Assembly (NCBI RefSeq): GCF_019039035.1
Contig: NZ_JAHNZT010000011.1
Span: forward strand, 1 to 64,000
Direction: 5' to 3'
Source of the DNA: Citreicoccus inhibens
Lineage (GTDB): Bacteria; Myxococcota; Myxococcia; Myxococcales; Myxococcaceae
Length of the DNA: 64,000 nucleotides
The position numbers and the translations under genes were made by a program. The notes below the pieces were generated by a model. The model was not told the DNA's origin, searched no databases, and saw only the letters and a program-made list of their open reading frames with translations. This document shows positions 1-10,496 of the stretch, one piece after another (the stretch's first letter is position 1; every line of letters begins with the position of its first letter).

Positions 1-2
1 TG

Positions 3-2252
3 GTGTTGTGTGAGGCCACGTCCCAGGCGCCCGCGCCCACGGAGGCGCATCCACCCGTGGCTCGCGCTGCGTCGCCGCGCGACTCCGCGTCCACCCGAGA
101 GTCCGCCGCCCCGTCGTCGAGCGCGCACTCGGAGTTGGAGGATGATCTCGCGCTCTACAGCGCCGAGGACACCCTGGCGCTGGCGACGCGCCACGAGGAG
201 AAGGTCCGGACCGTTCCGGCCATTGGCTCGTCGTTCGGCCGGGATCAGCTGCGCGCCCTGGGCGCGAGGACCGTGGCGGACGTGCTCGATGTGGTGCCGG
301 GCCTGTCGGTCAGCCGTGACGTGCAGGGCTTCCATCGCACCGCCATTCGCGGCCTGCGCAGCGACGCCGAGGTGCTCTTCCTCCTCAACGGGCACCGGCT
401 GAACAACTTCTTCGACGGCAAGGCGCTGATGAACCTGCCGGTGGAGAACCTGGAGCGCATCGAGGTGATCCGCGGCCCGGGCTCGGCGCTCTATGGCGCG
501 GGCGCATTCCTGGGCGTGGTCAACATCGTCACGGACCGCTCCGAGGGCGTCCGCATGTCGGCGTCGGGGGGCGGCTTCCCTCAGGATGGCGGAGGGCTGG
601 CGCTCACCACGGATGGGCATCTGTCCGCCGCGACGACGTCGGGCGAGCTGCGCCTGTATGGCGACGCGGACGTGTGGCACCAGAATGGCGATTCGAAGGT
701 CATCGAGCACGACTCGCTCGATGATGAGTCGCTGACCCAGGGACTCCGCGATGTGTTGGTTCCGGCGGGCCACACGCGCGACAACCGGTTCCTCGTCAAC
801 GTGGGGGGCGGCGCGAGCTACAACCTGGGGGGCGCCGGAACGATGGGCGCCTCGGTGCGCTTCCTCACCGAGAAGCGCGGCGCGCTGCTGGGCCTCTTCG
901 ACACGGTGGGCGAGGACTCGGAGCTGCGCTGGAACGTGCTCCTGGCGGACCTCACGTGGGAGCGCGACCTGGGCGGCAACGTCCAGCTGCGCGCGCGGGC
1001 CGCGTATGATCAGCAGTCCACCGATCGCCTCTTCCAGCTGACGCCCAAGGGCTTCCGCACGGGCGATGGCGGCGATCAGCTCTTTCCTTCGGGGCTCCGG
1101 GAGCAGACGCGCGTGCTGGTGCGCACGCTGGCGGGCACGCTGGACGCGGATGTCGCGGTGGCACAGGGCAACCGGCTGACGCTGGGGCTGGTGGCCGAGC
1201 AGCAGATGCTCGCGCGCTACGACTACGAGACGAACTACACGCTGGACGGGAAGCTGCGGCCCGCCTTCGCGGTGCCCGAGGGCGTGGTGGACCTGACGCA
1301 GCTGGCGAATGGCGCGGCCACACGGCGGCTGACGGTGGGCCTGTCGGCCCAGGACCAGTGGACGGTCATTCCGGCCCTGACGCTCACGTTCGGGGTGCGC
1401 CTGGACGCCACGCAGCTCCCGACGGTGGATGGCGCGGGCGTGCTGAACGGCTCCAAGTTCGTGCCGCGGATCAACCCGCGCATGGGCCTGGTGTTCTCGG
1501 CCACGGACGCGTTGGTGCTCAAGGCCCTGTACGGGCGTGCCTTCCGCGCGCCCACGCCGCAGGAGCTGGTGGAGCGCATCCCGGACACGACCTACAACCA
1601 GGGTCGCTTCGAGGGTGACCCGAGCCTCCAGCCGGCCACGGTGGACACGTTCGAGCTGGGCGTGGACCTGGTGCAGACGGCGGGCGATGCGCGCGTGCGT
1701 CTGCGCGGCAACGTGTTCCTCGAGAACTTCGCGTCGCCGATTGTTCCGGTGGATACCACGGGCAACATCGTCCCGCTGGAGAACCGCGAGCTGGGCGTGC
1801 GCGTGTACGGCGTGGAGGGCGAGGCGCGGCTGGAGGCGTCCCGTCGCGCGGCGGCGTGGATCAACGCGAGCGTCTCGCGCGCCCAGGACCTGGAGCTGCC
1901 GAGCCAGTCCCGCCTGCTGACGGACGTGCCGCAGGCGCGCTTCAACGCGGGCGTGTCCATGCCGATTGGCGACTGGGTGAACTTCGACGTCATCCTTCGC
2001 TCCGGAGCCGAGCGCCGCAACAACAGCCGCTCCACGCTGGAGCTGATCCGCCGCTACAAGATTCCCGCCTACAGCCTCATCACGGCGCAGCTGCGCACCG
2101 AGCCGCTGATGGACCACTGGGAAGTCGCCCTGGTGGCGCAGAACCTCTTCGACCACGACTTCCGGGACGATGTCCCGCGCCCGGACCGCGTCACCGGATT
2201 GCTGCCGCGTGAGGGAGTCTCTGGCTATCTCACCGTGAGGGCCCGCTACTGA
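3..2252 (+). CDS. TonB-dependent outer-membrane receptor (5' end cut by window edge)
   Basis: The reading frame is open from the window edge, so the true start and signal peptide are probably upstream. The visible part is about 749 residues. A TonB plug domain lies near residues 70-180 ('ADVLDVVPGLSVSR', 'IRGPGSALYGAGAFLGVVNI'), followed by a long beta-barrel region with alternating hydrophobic strands ending in the aromatic C-terminus 'YLTVRARY'. Such receptors import scarce ligands across the outer membrane using TonB/ExbBD energy. The stop codon overlaps the next start by one base (TGATG), so this receptor and the downstream nucleotidase-domain lipoprotein are very likely translationally coupled. 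The ligand cannot be read from sequence; the neighbour suggests a nucleotide or phosphorylated compound, which is inference. The residues before about 60 are Ala/Pro/Ser-rich. Confidence 0.88.
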   Translation: MLCEATSQAPAPTEAHPPVARAASPRDSASTRESAAPSSSAHSELEDDLALYSAEDTLALATRHEEKVRTVPAIGSSFGRDQLRALGARTVADVLDVVPGLSVSRDVQGFHRTAIRGLRSDAEVLFLLNGHRLNNFFDGKALMNLPVENLERIEVIRGPGSALYGAGAFLGVVNIVTDRSEGVRMSASGGGFPQDGGGLALTTDGHLSAATTSGELRLYGDADVWHQNGDSKVIEHDSLDDESLTQGLRDVLVPAGHTRDNRFLVNVGGGASYNLGGAGTMGASVRFLTEKRGALLGLFDTVGEDSELRWNVLLADLTWERDLGGNVQLRARAAYDQQSTDRLFQLTPKGFRTGDGGDQLFPSGLREQTRVLVRTLAGTLDADVAVAQGNRLTLGLVAEQQMLARYDYETNYTLDGKLRPAFAVPEGVVDLTQLANGAATRRLTVGLSAQDQWTVIPALTLTFGVRLDATQLPTVDGAGVLNGSKFVPRINPRMGLVFSATDALVLKALYGRAFRAPTPQELVERIPDTTYNQGRFEGDPSLQPATVDTFELGVDLVQTAGDARVRLRGNVFLENFASPIVPVDTTGNIVPLENRELGVRVYGVEGEARLEASRRAAAWINASVSRAQDLELPSQSRLLTDVPQARFNAGVSMPIGDWVNFDVILRSGAERRNNSRSTLELIRRYKIPAYSLITAQLRTEPLMDHWEVALVAQNLFDHDFRDDVPRPDRVTGLLPREGVSGYLTVRARY

Positions 2253-3088
2253 TGGAACGCCGTCCACTCTTCACCGCGTTGGTGCTCGCGCTCTGCGCGC
2301 CCGCCCTCGGCTGCCTCGCGTACAACGACTCGTGCACCCCGCTCGTGGATGACCCCGACGCGGTCGTGGGGTACCTGGGAGAGGATGTCTTCCTGGACAA
2401 GCCCTTTGCCCGCCACGCGAACAACGCGCTCGGGCAGCTCTCCGCGGATGCCTTGCTGCACGCCGAGGATGGCTCGTCCAAGCCCGCCGAACTGGGCGTG
2501 GTCAACGGCGGCTCGCTGCGCGCGGAAGGGCTGTGCGTCACGCGCTCGTCCGTGCGCAAGGGGCCGCTCACGGACGGCGTGCTGCACGAGATCATGCTCT
2601 TCGAGAACCTCGTGGTGACGGTGGACCTCACCGAGAAGCAGCTCGTGGAGGTCTTCGAGAACTCGGTGGGCGCGCTCTATGCCGAGGGCCAGTACATCTC
2701 GTCGCCCTCGGGCGCGTTCCTCCACGTGTCCGAGGGGACGTCGGTGCGCGTGGACTGCTCGCATACCAAGGGCCAGCGCATCCGCGAGCTGAAGGTGGGC
2801 TCGCGCGTCGTGCAGATTCCCGCGCGGACGGATGAGTCCATCCGCTACCGCGTGGCGATGTCCGCCTTCTTGTTGGGAGGAGGGGACGGCTACGGCGCCA
2901 TCCTGGGCAGCGTGGGGCAGGACCCCTCGCGCAACCCCGTGCAGGCCCGCAAGCTGGGCGGCACGGACGTGAACCTCACGGCGGCGTACATGAAGGAGAA
3001 GTATCCGAACGCGTCGCAGGCGCTGACCGAGGCGCCGCGTGTCGTGTTCGAGAACTGCGCCCTGCCGGTGCGGCCCGCCACGCGATAG
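2252..3088 (+). CDS. Lipoprotein with 5'-nucleotidase C-terminal domain only
   Basis: This is a 278-residue protein with a signal peptide and lipobox (APALGC, lipidated Cys near residue 21). The rest matches the 5'-nucleotidase C-terminal (substrate-binding) domain: 'GQLSADALLHA' followed by 'GVVNGGSLRAEG' and 'LTDGVLHEIMLFENLVVTVD', then a 'LLGGGDGY'-type motif near the end. Classical UshA-like 5'-nucleotidases are about 550 residues and start with a metallophosphoesterase domain carrying the metal ligands. That catalytic domain is absent here, so hydrolysis is unlikely unless a partner supplies it. Start ATG overlaps the stop of the TonB receptor by one base. I infer an envelope-anchored nucleotide or ligand-binding partner of the receptor. 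The family is clear, the role is not. Confidence 0.8.
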   Translation: MERRPLFTALVLALCAPALGCLAYNDSCTPLVDDPDAVVGYLGEDVFLDKPFARHANNALGQLSADALLHAEDGSSKPAELGVVNGGSLRAEGLCVTRSSVRKGPLTDGVLHEIMLFENLVVTVDLTEKQLVEVFENSVGALYAEGQYISSPSGAFLHVSEGTSVRVDCSHTKGQRIRELKVGSRVVQIPARTDESIRYRVAMSAFLLGGGDGYGAILGSVGQDPSRNPVQARKLGGTDVNLTAAYMKEKYPNASQALTEAPRVVFENCALPVRPATR

Positions 3089-3119
3089 CGAGGTGGCGGG
3101 CCGGCGGAGCGGGGGAACC

Positions 3120-3392
3120 TCAGGACTTCGGGGGCTCGCCCGCGGCTGCTGTCGCGACGACAGGGGCCGAGGATGCCGTGGGCGCGGGCGCCGGGGCCGC
3201 GTGCCGAGGAGGCAGCGGGCTCAGCACGTCGTTGACCGAGGGCATCTTGCGAATGTCGGCCCGGGCCACCTTCCACGCCTGCTGCACAATCCACGACAGC
3301 GAGCGATCCTGTCGGTTCGCTTCGCGTTGGATCTCCTCGAGCATCTCCTCGGGGAAATACAGCGACTGCTTGCGGTGGTCCGTGGTGGCCAT
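3120..3392 (-). CDS. Small ribbon-helix-helix-like protein, paralog A
   Basis: This is a 90-residue protein. Residues 1-50 contain 'KQSLYFPEEMLEEIQREA' and 'NRQDRSLSWIVQQAWKVA', a short beta-strand followed by two helices, as in CopG/MetJ-type ribbon-helix-helix DNA-binding proteins. The C-terminal 35 residues are a Pro/Ala tail without predicted fold. It matches a small protein family I remember from myxobacteria (TIGR04563; unverified). It lies 7 bp downstream of a clear paralog with the same N-terminal half, so the pair comes from tandem duplication and is probably co-transcribed. Likely a dimeric regulator or antitoxin-like protein. No toxin gene is adjacent. Confidence 0.75.
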   Translation of the reverse strand: MATTDHRKQSLYFPEEMLEEIQREANRQDRSLSWIVQQAWKVARADIRKMPSVNDVLSPLPPRHAAPAPAPTASSAPVVATAAAGEPPKS

Positions 3393-3399
3393 GGCGTCG

Positions 3400-3603
3400 C
3401 TACTCCTCGCGCGGATCCTGCCGCTCGTCGCCAGTCACGTCGTTGACCGCAGGGAATGACTTGATGCGCTCACGGGCGATCTTCCATGCCTGCTGCACCA
3501 CCCACGAGAGCGAGCGGTCCTGCCGGTTCGCTTCCTCCTGGATCTCCTTCAACATCTCCTCGGGGAAGTACAGCGACTGCTTGCGCTTGTCGGTGCCTGC
3601 CAT
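3400..3603 (-). CDS. Small ribbon-helix-helix-like protein, paralog B
   Basis: This is a 67-residue protein whose first 45 residues are nearly the same as paralog A ('KQSLYFPEEMLKEIQEEA', 'DRSLSWVVQQAWKIA') and whose tail ends in acidic residues. The frame stays open upstream, but I chose the ATG at 3603 because it aligns exactly with the start of paralog A and is preceded by a GGAG at good spacing. Same inferred ribbon-helix-helix fold; function unknown. It is the first gene of the two-gene minus-strand unit. Both the shared core and the diverged tails suggest the two could form homo- and heterodimers, which is inference. Confidence 0.72.
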   Translation of the reverse strand: MAGTDKRKQSLYFPEEMLKEIQEEANRQDRSLSWVVQQAWKIARERIKSFPAVNDVTGDERQDPREE

Positions 3604-3783
3604 ACCTGAGTCTCCGGGTCCGGGGCGGATTCGAGGTGACGACCTGAACACACCGGGGCCGTTATCCGACAGACGCCCTGAAGGGTCAACGGTTTCGGAG
3701 GACTCGTGCCGTGCCCCCGGATACTGAACGTTCAGGCACACGCGGGCGTGCAGCGGGGCGCGAAAAGGGGGGCGCAAAAGGAA

Positions 3784-3817
3784 ACGCCCCGGACCTCGGG
3801 GACGAGGACCGGGGCGT
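3784..3817 (-). terminator. Strong GC hairpin, terminator-like on the minus strand
   Basis: The arms ACGCCCCGG (3784-3792) and CCGGGGCGT (3809-3817) pair perfectly. An inner CCTCG/CGAGG stem closes a four-base loop. On the minus strand it is followed by a T-rich run (TTTCCTTTTG), as expected of an intrinsic terminator. On the plus strand no T-tract follows. Confidence 0.5.
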
Positions 3818-3930
3818 CTCGGAAAGAGGGACCGCCGAGAGCGAATCTCTCAGCGGACCCGTGGGCCCAGAGGGGGAGGGGGGGGACCCCTAGGCCCAAC
3901 ATCCAGAAATCAGAGCCGTTCTTTCAACAC
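3784..3930 (-). ncRNA. Candidate small structured RNA (minus strand)
   Basis: The 457-bp gap between the small-protein pair and tilS has no convincing gene, but three inverted repeats lie close together at 3784-3817, 3832-3856 and 3863-3897. Read on the minus strand, they give a stem-loop with a C-rich loop (CCCCCCCTCCCC), then a second stem, then a perfect GC-rich hairpin followed by a T-rich stretch. A C-rich loop could pair with Shine-Dalgarno sequences, as in several known sRNAs. No clear promoter was found. The 5' limit is a guess. Confidence 0.28.
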
Positions 3931-4060
3931 GCGGGGTGGCGCGTCCTATTTCCACCCAATCCGCGCCCGGTGTGAGGATCATAAGAATCCTCCCCCTCTG
4001 CCTTCAACCGACGGCGCCTCTGTAACCTTGTTACCGGACACTCGATTCCGAAGCTGTTCG

Positions 4061-5413
4061 ATGCCCCTCACTCGTCCCGCCATCCGACTGCTGTTGAACA
4101 CCCTCTCGCGCGCCTATCGGCGTCACGGGCTGGAGGGGCGCGGCGTGCTGCTCGCGGTGTCGGGCGGCGCGGACTCCACCGCGCTGTTGGTGGGCACCGC
4201 GCGCGTGAGCGAGGCGCTGGGGATGAAGCTGGAGGTCGCCACGCTGGACCACGGCCTGCGGCGCGAGGCCACGAGCGAGGGCGAGGCCGTCGCGCGCCTC
4301 GCGTACGGGCTGGGCCTGCGCTGCCATCGCCGCGCGCTTCACCTGGAGGCTGGCGCGGGCGTGGAGGCTCGCGCGAGGGCCGCGCGCTACGAGGTGCTGG
4401 AGGCGCTGCGGCGCGAGCGTGGGCTGGCGGCGGTGGCCACGGGGCACACCGCGGATGATCAGGCGGAGACGCTCCTCATGCGCCTGGCGCGGGGCAGCGC
4501 GCTGCGGGGCGCGCGCGGCATCCATGCGGCCGGGGGGGCGCTCGTCCGACCTCTGCTCGAGCGCACGCGCGAGGACGTACTCGCCTTCCTGCGCGAGGCG
4601 GATGTCGCGTACTTCACGGACCCGATGAACGCGGACGCCACGCTCTTTCGCACGCGCATCCGGCAAGGGGCGCTGCCCGCGTTGTCGGCCGCGGCGGGCT
4701 TCTCCGTGACGCGCCACCTGGCGACGTTCGCGCGGGTGGCGGCCGAGGACGACGCGCTCCTGGCCGCGCTCGCGGACGCGGCCTGGGAGCGCGTGCGGGT
4801 GGCGCCCGGCACGCTCGATGCGGTGGGGGTCAGGGCGCTGGAACCGCCGCTGCGCCGGCGCGTGCTCGCGCGGCTGGTGGCCGAGGCAGGGGCCCTGGTG
4901 GACCACGCGACGCTGCTGCGCGCGGACGAGGCCGTGGCGCGGGGTGGGTCCACGGCGCTCAGCGGCGGGCTGCGGCTGAAGGCGGCGGGAGGTCGTGTGC
5001 GGTGCGCGCGCCCTCCTGGGGTGGCGCCCGCGCCGTTGCTGCTCGCGGGGCTGGGGGCGCAAGGCTCGCTCGGCGAGACGGGCTGGCACTTCTCCATCGA
5101 GCCCACGCCGCCTCCCGCGGGCATGGCGGGGCTGGCACTGGGGCCCGGCACGCGCTGGCCCCTCACCGTGAGGACCCGCCGGCCGGGCGATCGAATTCGC
5201 ACGGGGGCGGGACAACGCAAGCTGCAGGACGTGTTGGTGGATCTCCGGGTGCCGGAGGAAGCGCGTCATGCGCAGCCGGTGGTGGCGGACGCCGCGGGAA
5301 CGGTTATGTGGATTCCGGGCGTCCTGACAGCAGTGCCCACTGCGGCTGCTTCCGGACAGTACATCTGGGCGTCTCTCGCGGCCGCGAGCAATCACGAGAC
5401 GCCAACGTTATAG
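4061..5413 (+). CDS. tilS: tRNA(Ile)-lysidine synthase
   Basis: This is a 450-residue cytoplasmic enzyme that adds lysine to C34 of the CAU-anticodon tRNA-Ile, changing its identity and codon reading; it uses ATP. The PP-loop signature SGGADS (residues 34-39) lies in 'LAVSGGADSTALL'. Further family landmarks are 'TLDHGLR', 'TGHTADDQAETLLMR' and the C-terminal domain start 'RRPGDRI'. Length is typical for the two-domain form. I start at ATG 4061; an in-frame TTG at 4028 would add 11 residues but lies in a GTAAC-CTT-GTTAC palindrome and has no better ribosome site. The gene precedes ftsH, a tilS-ftsH order common in bacteria. Confidence 0.92.
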   Translation: MPLTRPAIRLLLNTLSRAYRRHGLEGRGVLLAVSGGADSTALLVGTARVSEALGMKLEVATLDHGLRREATSEGEAVARLAYGLGLRCHRRALHLEAGAGVEARARAARYEVLEALRRERGLAAVATGHTADDQAETLLMRLARGSALRGARGIHAAGGALVRPLLERTREDVLAFLREADVAYFTDPMNADATLFRTRIRQGALPALSAAAGFSVTRHLATFARVAAEDDALLAALADAAWERVRVAPGTLDAVGVRALEPPLRRRVLARLVAEAGALVDHATLLRADEAVARGGSTALSGGLRLKAAGGRVRCARPPGVAPAPLLLAGLGAQGSLGETGWHFSIEPTPPPAGMAGLALGPGTRWPLTVRTRRPGDRIRTGAGQRKLQDVLVDLRVPEEARHAQPVVADAAGTVMWIPGVLTAVPTAAASGQYIWASLAAASNHETPTL

Positions 5414-5457
5414 AGTGGAACCGTCGCTTCAGGGGATGGCCGTGACCCCCTAAATAG

Positions 5458-5486
5458 TTGAGGGCTTTTTGCTGTTGCTGATACGG
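5458..5486 (+). promoter_or_regulatory. Possible sigma70-type promoter before ftsH
   Basis: TTGAGG (5458-5463) is followed after 17 bases by ATACGG (5481-5486), or GATACG with a 16-base spacer. The match to -35/-10 consensus is partial. Between it and ftsH is a GCTGGG/CCCAGC hairpin with a T-rich loop at about 5538-5556. Confidence 0.28.
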
Positions 5487-5597
5487 TCCGTCGCTGGTTG
5501 GGTCGTTCTGACAGGCGCCGGGCAACTCATGAAACAGGCTGGGTTTTTTGCCCAGCGCGGCCCTCATCCCGCCGAGTACCGAAAGGGCAGCTGACAC

Positions 5598-7514
<1,917 letters not shown>

Positions 7515-7538
7515 GCCGCTCGGAGCCGCTGCATGAAC

Positions 7539-7571
7539 GAAGGCCCTTCCCGAGTCTCGGGAGGGGCCTTC
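7539..7571 (+). terminator. Terminator after ftsH
   Basis: A 16-bp stem (GAAGGCCCTTCCCGAG with its complement, one G-T pair) closes on a single-base loop 25 bp after the ftsH stop. It is followed by TGCTTTG, so the T-tract is poor, but the stem is very stable. Confidence 0.6.
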
Positions 7572-7612
7572 TGCTTTGTCGCCCTGGATTCCTCGCTGGA
7601 GTTGCCGCCGCC

Positions 7613-8848
7613 ATGATTCGCGCCCGCCCCATCTGCCTCGATCGCCCCGAAGACCTGGAGCTGGCCTTGCGTCGCATGGGGCTGCCGGTGGCCTTGCGTG
7701 AGTCGTCGCGCGCGACGCTGCCCCATGCGCACGTGCTCCTCACGGGGCTGACGTCCCACGAGGAGCGCTTCCTTCAATCGCTTGCAGCGAACCCACGGGG
7801 TCCCGGGCGCGAGGCGTTTCCGGCGTGGATGCCGGGGGCGCCGGATGCTCGGCCAGGGACGGGCTTGCTGTCGGGGAGTCGCGCGCGGCTCGAGCGGCTC
7901 GTGGCGGAGGCTCGTGGGGAGGGTGTGCTGTCGGAGTTGGTGCTGGCGCTGGTGCGCGTGCTCGAGGTGAGCGCTCCGCTCCCGCCGCTCGTGTTGGGCG
8001 GGCGCACGTTTGAGCTGGGCTCCCGCACGCATGTGATGGGCGTGGTGAACGTGACGCCTGACAGCTTCTCGGATGGCGGGCGCTACTTCGGCGTGGAGGC
8101 GGCCATCGCGCGTGGGGTGGCGTTGGCGGAGGCGGGCGCGGACGTGCTCGACGTGGGAGGAGAATCCACGCGCCCTGGTTCGCAGCCGGTGTCTGTCGAT
8201 GAGGAGCTGGCGCGGGTGATGCCCGTGCTGGAGGGGCTTCGCGCCCGTACGCAGGTGCCGCTGTCGGTGGACACCACCAAGGCGGAGGTGGCTCGCGCGG
8301 CGCTTCGGGCGGGGGCGTCGCTCGTCAACGACGTGACGGGCTTCCACTCCGACTCCGCGCTGCCGGCGGTGGTGGCCGAGGCCGGAGCCGCGTGCTGCCT
8401 CATGCACACGCAGGGGGCGCCCGCCACGATGCAGCAGGCGCCGCGCTACGACGACGTGGTGGATGAGGTGCTCGCGTACCTGGAGGCGGGCGTGGCGCGG
8501 GCTCGGGCCGCGGGGGTGCCTCGCGAGCGCATCCTGGTGGACCCCGGCATCGGCTTCGGGAAGACGGCGGGGCACAACCTGCTGTTGCTGCGGCGGATGG
8601 GCGAGCTGCGCGTCTTGGGGCTGCCCCTGCTCGTGGGCACCAGCCGCAAGCGCTTCCTGGGGACGCTGACGGGAGACAAGCCGCCCTCCGAGCGGCTGGC
8701 CGCGACGCTCGGCTCGGTGGCCGCCCTGGCGGCCTTGGGGGGCGCGGACTTCGTGCGGGTGCACGACGTGGCCGAGGCCCGGGATGCGCTCGCGGTGGCG
8801 GATGCCTTGCGTGGGGCCGAGGAGGGCGGGGCGTTGTATTCGCGCTGA
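7613..8848 (+). CDS. folP: Dihydropteroate synthase with N-terminal extension
   Basis: This enzyme condenses p-aminobenzoate with 6-hydroxymethyl-dihydropterin pyrophosphate in folate synthesis. The catalytic TIM barrel starts near residue 127 and shows 'MGVVNVTPDSFSDGG' (pterin/phosphate-binding loop 1), 'DVGGESTRPGS' (loop 2), 'VNDVTGF' and 'GTSRKRF'. Usual bacterial FolP is about 280 residues; this one has 411. The extra 125 N-terminal residues are not a domain I recognise. They read as helix-rich and contain no signal peptide. Because codon use is uniform and the frame is continuous from ATG 7613, the extension looks genuinely coded, although a shorter start inside cannot be excluded. Confidence 0.9.
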   Translation: MIRARPICLDRPEDLELALRRMGLPVALRESSRATLPHAHVLLTGLTSHEERFLQSLAANPRGPGREAFPAWMPGAPDARPGTGLLSGSRARLERLVAEARGEGVLSELVLALVRVLEVSAPLPPLVLGGRTFELGSRTHVMGVVNVTPDSFSDGGRYFGVEAAIARGVALAEAGADVLDVGGESTRPGSQPVSVDEELARVMPVLEGLRARTQVPLSVDTTKAEVARAALRAGASLVNDVTGFHSDSALPAVVAEAGAACCLMHTQGAPATMQQAPRYDDVVDEVLAYLEAGVARARAAGVPRERILVDPGIGFGKTAGHNLLLLRRMGELRVLGLPLLVGTSRKRFLGTLTGDKPPSERLAATLGSVAALAALGGADFVRVHDVAEARDALAVADALRGAEEGGALYSR

Positions 8849-8935
8849 GGCGGCTGTGGGCTCCTGGACACGCCGGATGTCTCGCAGCGGCACGGGCGAT
8901 TCTCCCGGGCTTCAGGTATGGATGCCGTGCTTGCA

Positions 8936-8950
8936 TGGTCGGGCGGTTGC
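8936..8950 (+). promoter_or_regulatory. Possible sigma54-type promoter before glmM
   Basis: The sequence TGGTCGGGCGGTTGC has the invariant GG and GC doublets of a -24/-12 element at the correct spacing and a full TTGC. It differs from consensus in the CA after GG. It lies about 110 bp before the glmM start. No activator site was identified. Confidence 0.3.
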
Positions 8951-9058
8951 CCGGGGAGCGCGGGGTTCCTAGCTTCGAGCCCACGTGGGGGACGGGATAT
9001 AAGCCCCGTCGCCGCGAGCCCGGAGCTGGCCCGGCGTTGGAAAGGTGGATCGGCACAC

Positions 9059-10453
9059 ATGGCGTACAGGATGAACATGCCCCCGAAGGAGGGGCGCACC
9101 GCGGAGCGGCTGTTCGGCACCGACGGCGTGCGCGGCACGGCGAACGTCTACCCGATGACCGCCGAGGTCGCGATGCAGCTCGGTCGCGCGCTCGCGTATC
9201 TCATCCGCAATGGCCCGCACCGGCACCGCGTGCTCGTGGGCAAGGACACGCGGCTGTCGGGCTACATGCTGGAGCAGGCCCTGGCCGCGGGCATCATCTC
9301 CATGGGCGTGGACGTGGAGCTCGTGGGGCCGCTGCCGACGCCAGGCATCTCCAACCTCACCACGTCCATGCGCGCGGACGCCGGCGCGGTCATCTCCGCG
9401 TCCCACAATCCGTACCAGGACAACGGCATCAAGTTCTTCTGGCGCGATGGCTTCAAGCTGCCGGACGAGACAGAGGCGAAGATCGAGGAGCTGCTGTCGA
9501 GCGGCGCCATCGACTCCATCCGCCCCACCGCCACGAAGATTGGCCGGGCGTTCCGCATGGAGGACGCGCGCGGGCGCTACATCGTCTACCTGAAGGCCAC
9601 GTTCCCTCGCGAGCTGACGCTGGAGGGGCTGACCATCGTGGTGGACTGCGCGAACGGCGCGGCGTACCGCACGGCGCCCCTGGTGCTCGAGGAGCTGGGC
9701 GCCAAGGTGATTGCCATTGGCGTGCAGCCGGACGGCAAGAACATCAACCACAAGTGTGGCGCGCTCTATCCGGAGAACCTGGCGCGCGCGGTGGTGAAGC
9801 ACGGCGCCCACCTGGGCATCGCGCTGGACGGCGACGCGGACCGCCTCATCGTCGTGGATGAGAAGGGAAAGGTCGTGGACGGCGACGCCATCATGGCCAT
9901 CTGCACCGGCGAGCTGGTGGCGCGCAAGGAGCTGAAGAAGAAGACGCTCGTGGCCACGGTGATGAGCAACATCGGCCTGGAGCGCGCGGTGTCGCAGTGG
10001 GGCGTGAAGGTCGCGCGCACCCGCGTGGGTGACCGCAACGTCGTCGAGGAGATGCGCCGCAACGGCTACAACCTGGGCGGCGAGCAGAGCGGCCACCTCA
10101 TCTTCCTGGACCACACCACCACGGGCGACGGCACCCTCGCGGCGCTACAGCTCCTGGCGGTGATGTGCCGCCAGGGCAAGCCCTTGAGCGAGCTGGCCTC
10201 CATCTTCGAGCCGGTGCCCCAGACGCTGCTCAACGTCGTGGTGAAGCAGAAGCGCGAGCTGGGGGAGCTGCCCGAGGTGATGAAGGTCATCAAGAGCGTG
10301 GAGCAGCGGCTGGGCAAGTCCGGCCGCGTGCTGGTGCGCTTCTCCGGCACCGAGCCCAAGGCCCGCGTGCTCATCGAGGGCGAGGACGCGGCGCGCAATC
10401 AGGCCTTCGCCAAGGAGATTGGCGACGCGCTGGCCAAGGCCCTCAGCCGGTAG
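9059..10453 (+). CDS. glmM: Phosphoglucosamine mutase
   Basis: This 464-residue enzyme converts glucosamine-6-phosphate to glucosamine-1-phosphate on the way to UDP-GlcNAc, the precursor of peptidoglycan and LPS. Landmarks in order are '[18 protein letters not shown]', the active-site serine loop '[17 protein letters not shown]' (phosphoserine near residue 115), the metal-binding loop 'ALDGDADR', the sugar-binding 'GGEQSGH' and the phosphate-binding '[15 protein letters not shown]'. The frame is open further upstream, but ATG 9059 has GGAAAGGTGG at suitable distance and gives the usual N-terminus apart from about 15 extra residues. In-frame ATGs at 9071 and 9077 are alternatives. Confidence 0.95.
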   Translation: MAYRMNMPPKEGRTAERLFGTDGVRGTANVYPMTAEVAMQLGRALAYLIRNGPHRHRVLVGKDTRLSGYMLEQALAAGIISMGVDVELVGPLPTPGISNLTTSMRADAGAVISASHNPYQDNGIKFFWRDGFKLPDETEAKIEELLSSGAIDSIRPTATKIGRAFRMEDARGRYIVYLKATFPRELTLEGLTIVVDCANGAAYRTAPLVLEELGAKVIAIGVQPDGKNINHKCGALYPENLARAVVKHGAHLGIALDGDADRLIVVDEKGKVVDGDAIMAICTGELVARKELKKKTLVATVMSNIGLERAVSQWGVKVARTRVGDRNVVEEMRRNGYNLGGEQSGHLIFLDHTTTGDGTLAALQLLAVMCRQGKPLSELASIFEPVPQTLLNVVVKQKRELGELPEVMKVIKSVEQRLGKSGRVLVRFSGTEPKARVLIEGEDAARNQAFAKEIGDALAKALSR

Positions 10454-10467
10454 GGGCCTCTGCTGGG

Positions 10468-10496
10468 TTGACTTCCGGACGCCGGCCCTCAATAGA
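10468..10496 (+). promoter_or_regulatory. Possible sigma70-type promoter for pdxJ-acpS-nnr-tsaE
   Basis: TTGACT (10468-10473) is followed after exactly 17 bases by AATAGA (10491-10496). It sits 15 bp after the glmM stop and 64 bp before the pdxJ start. Confidence 0.45.

Noticed and set aside
3711-3975. Short plus-strand frames between the small-protein pair and tilS
   Set aside because: Composition is low-complexity, the starts lack ribosome sites, and the area is occupied by strong hairpins.
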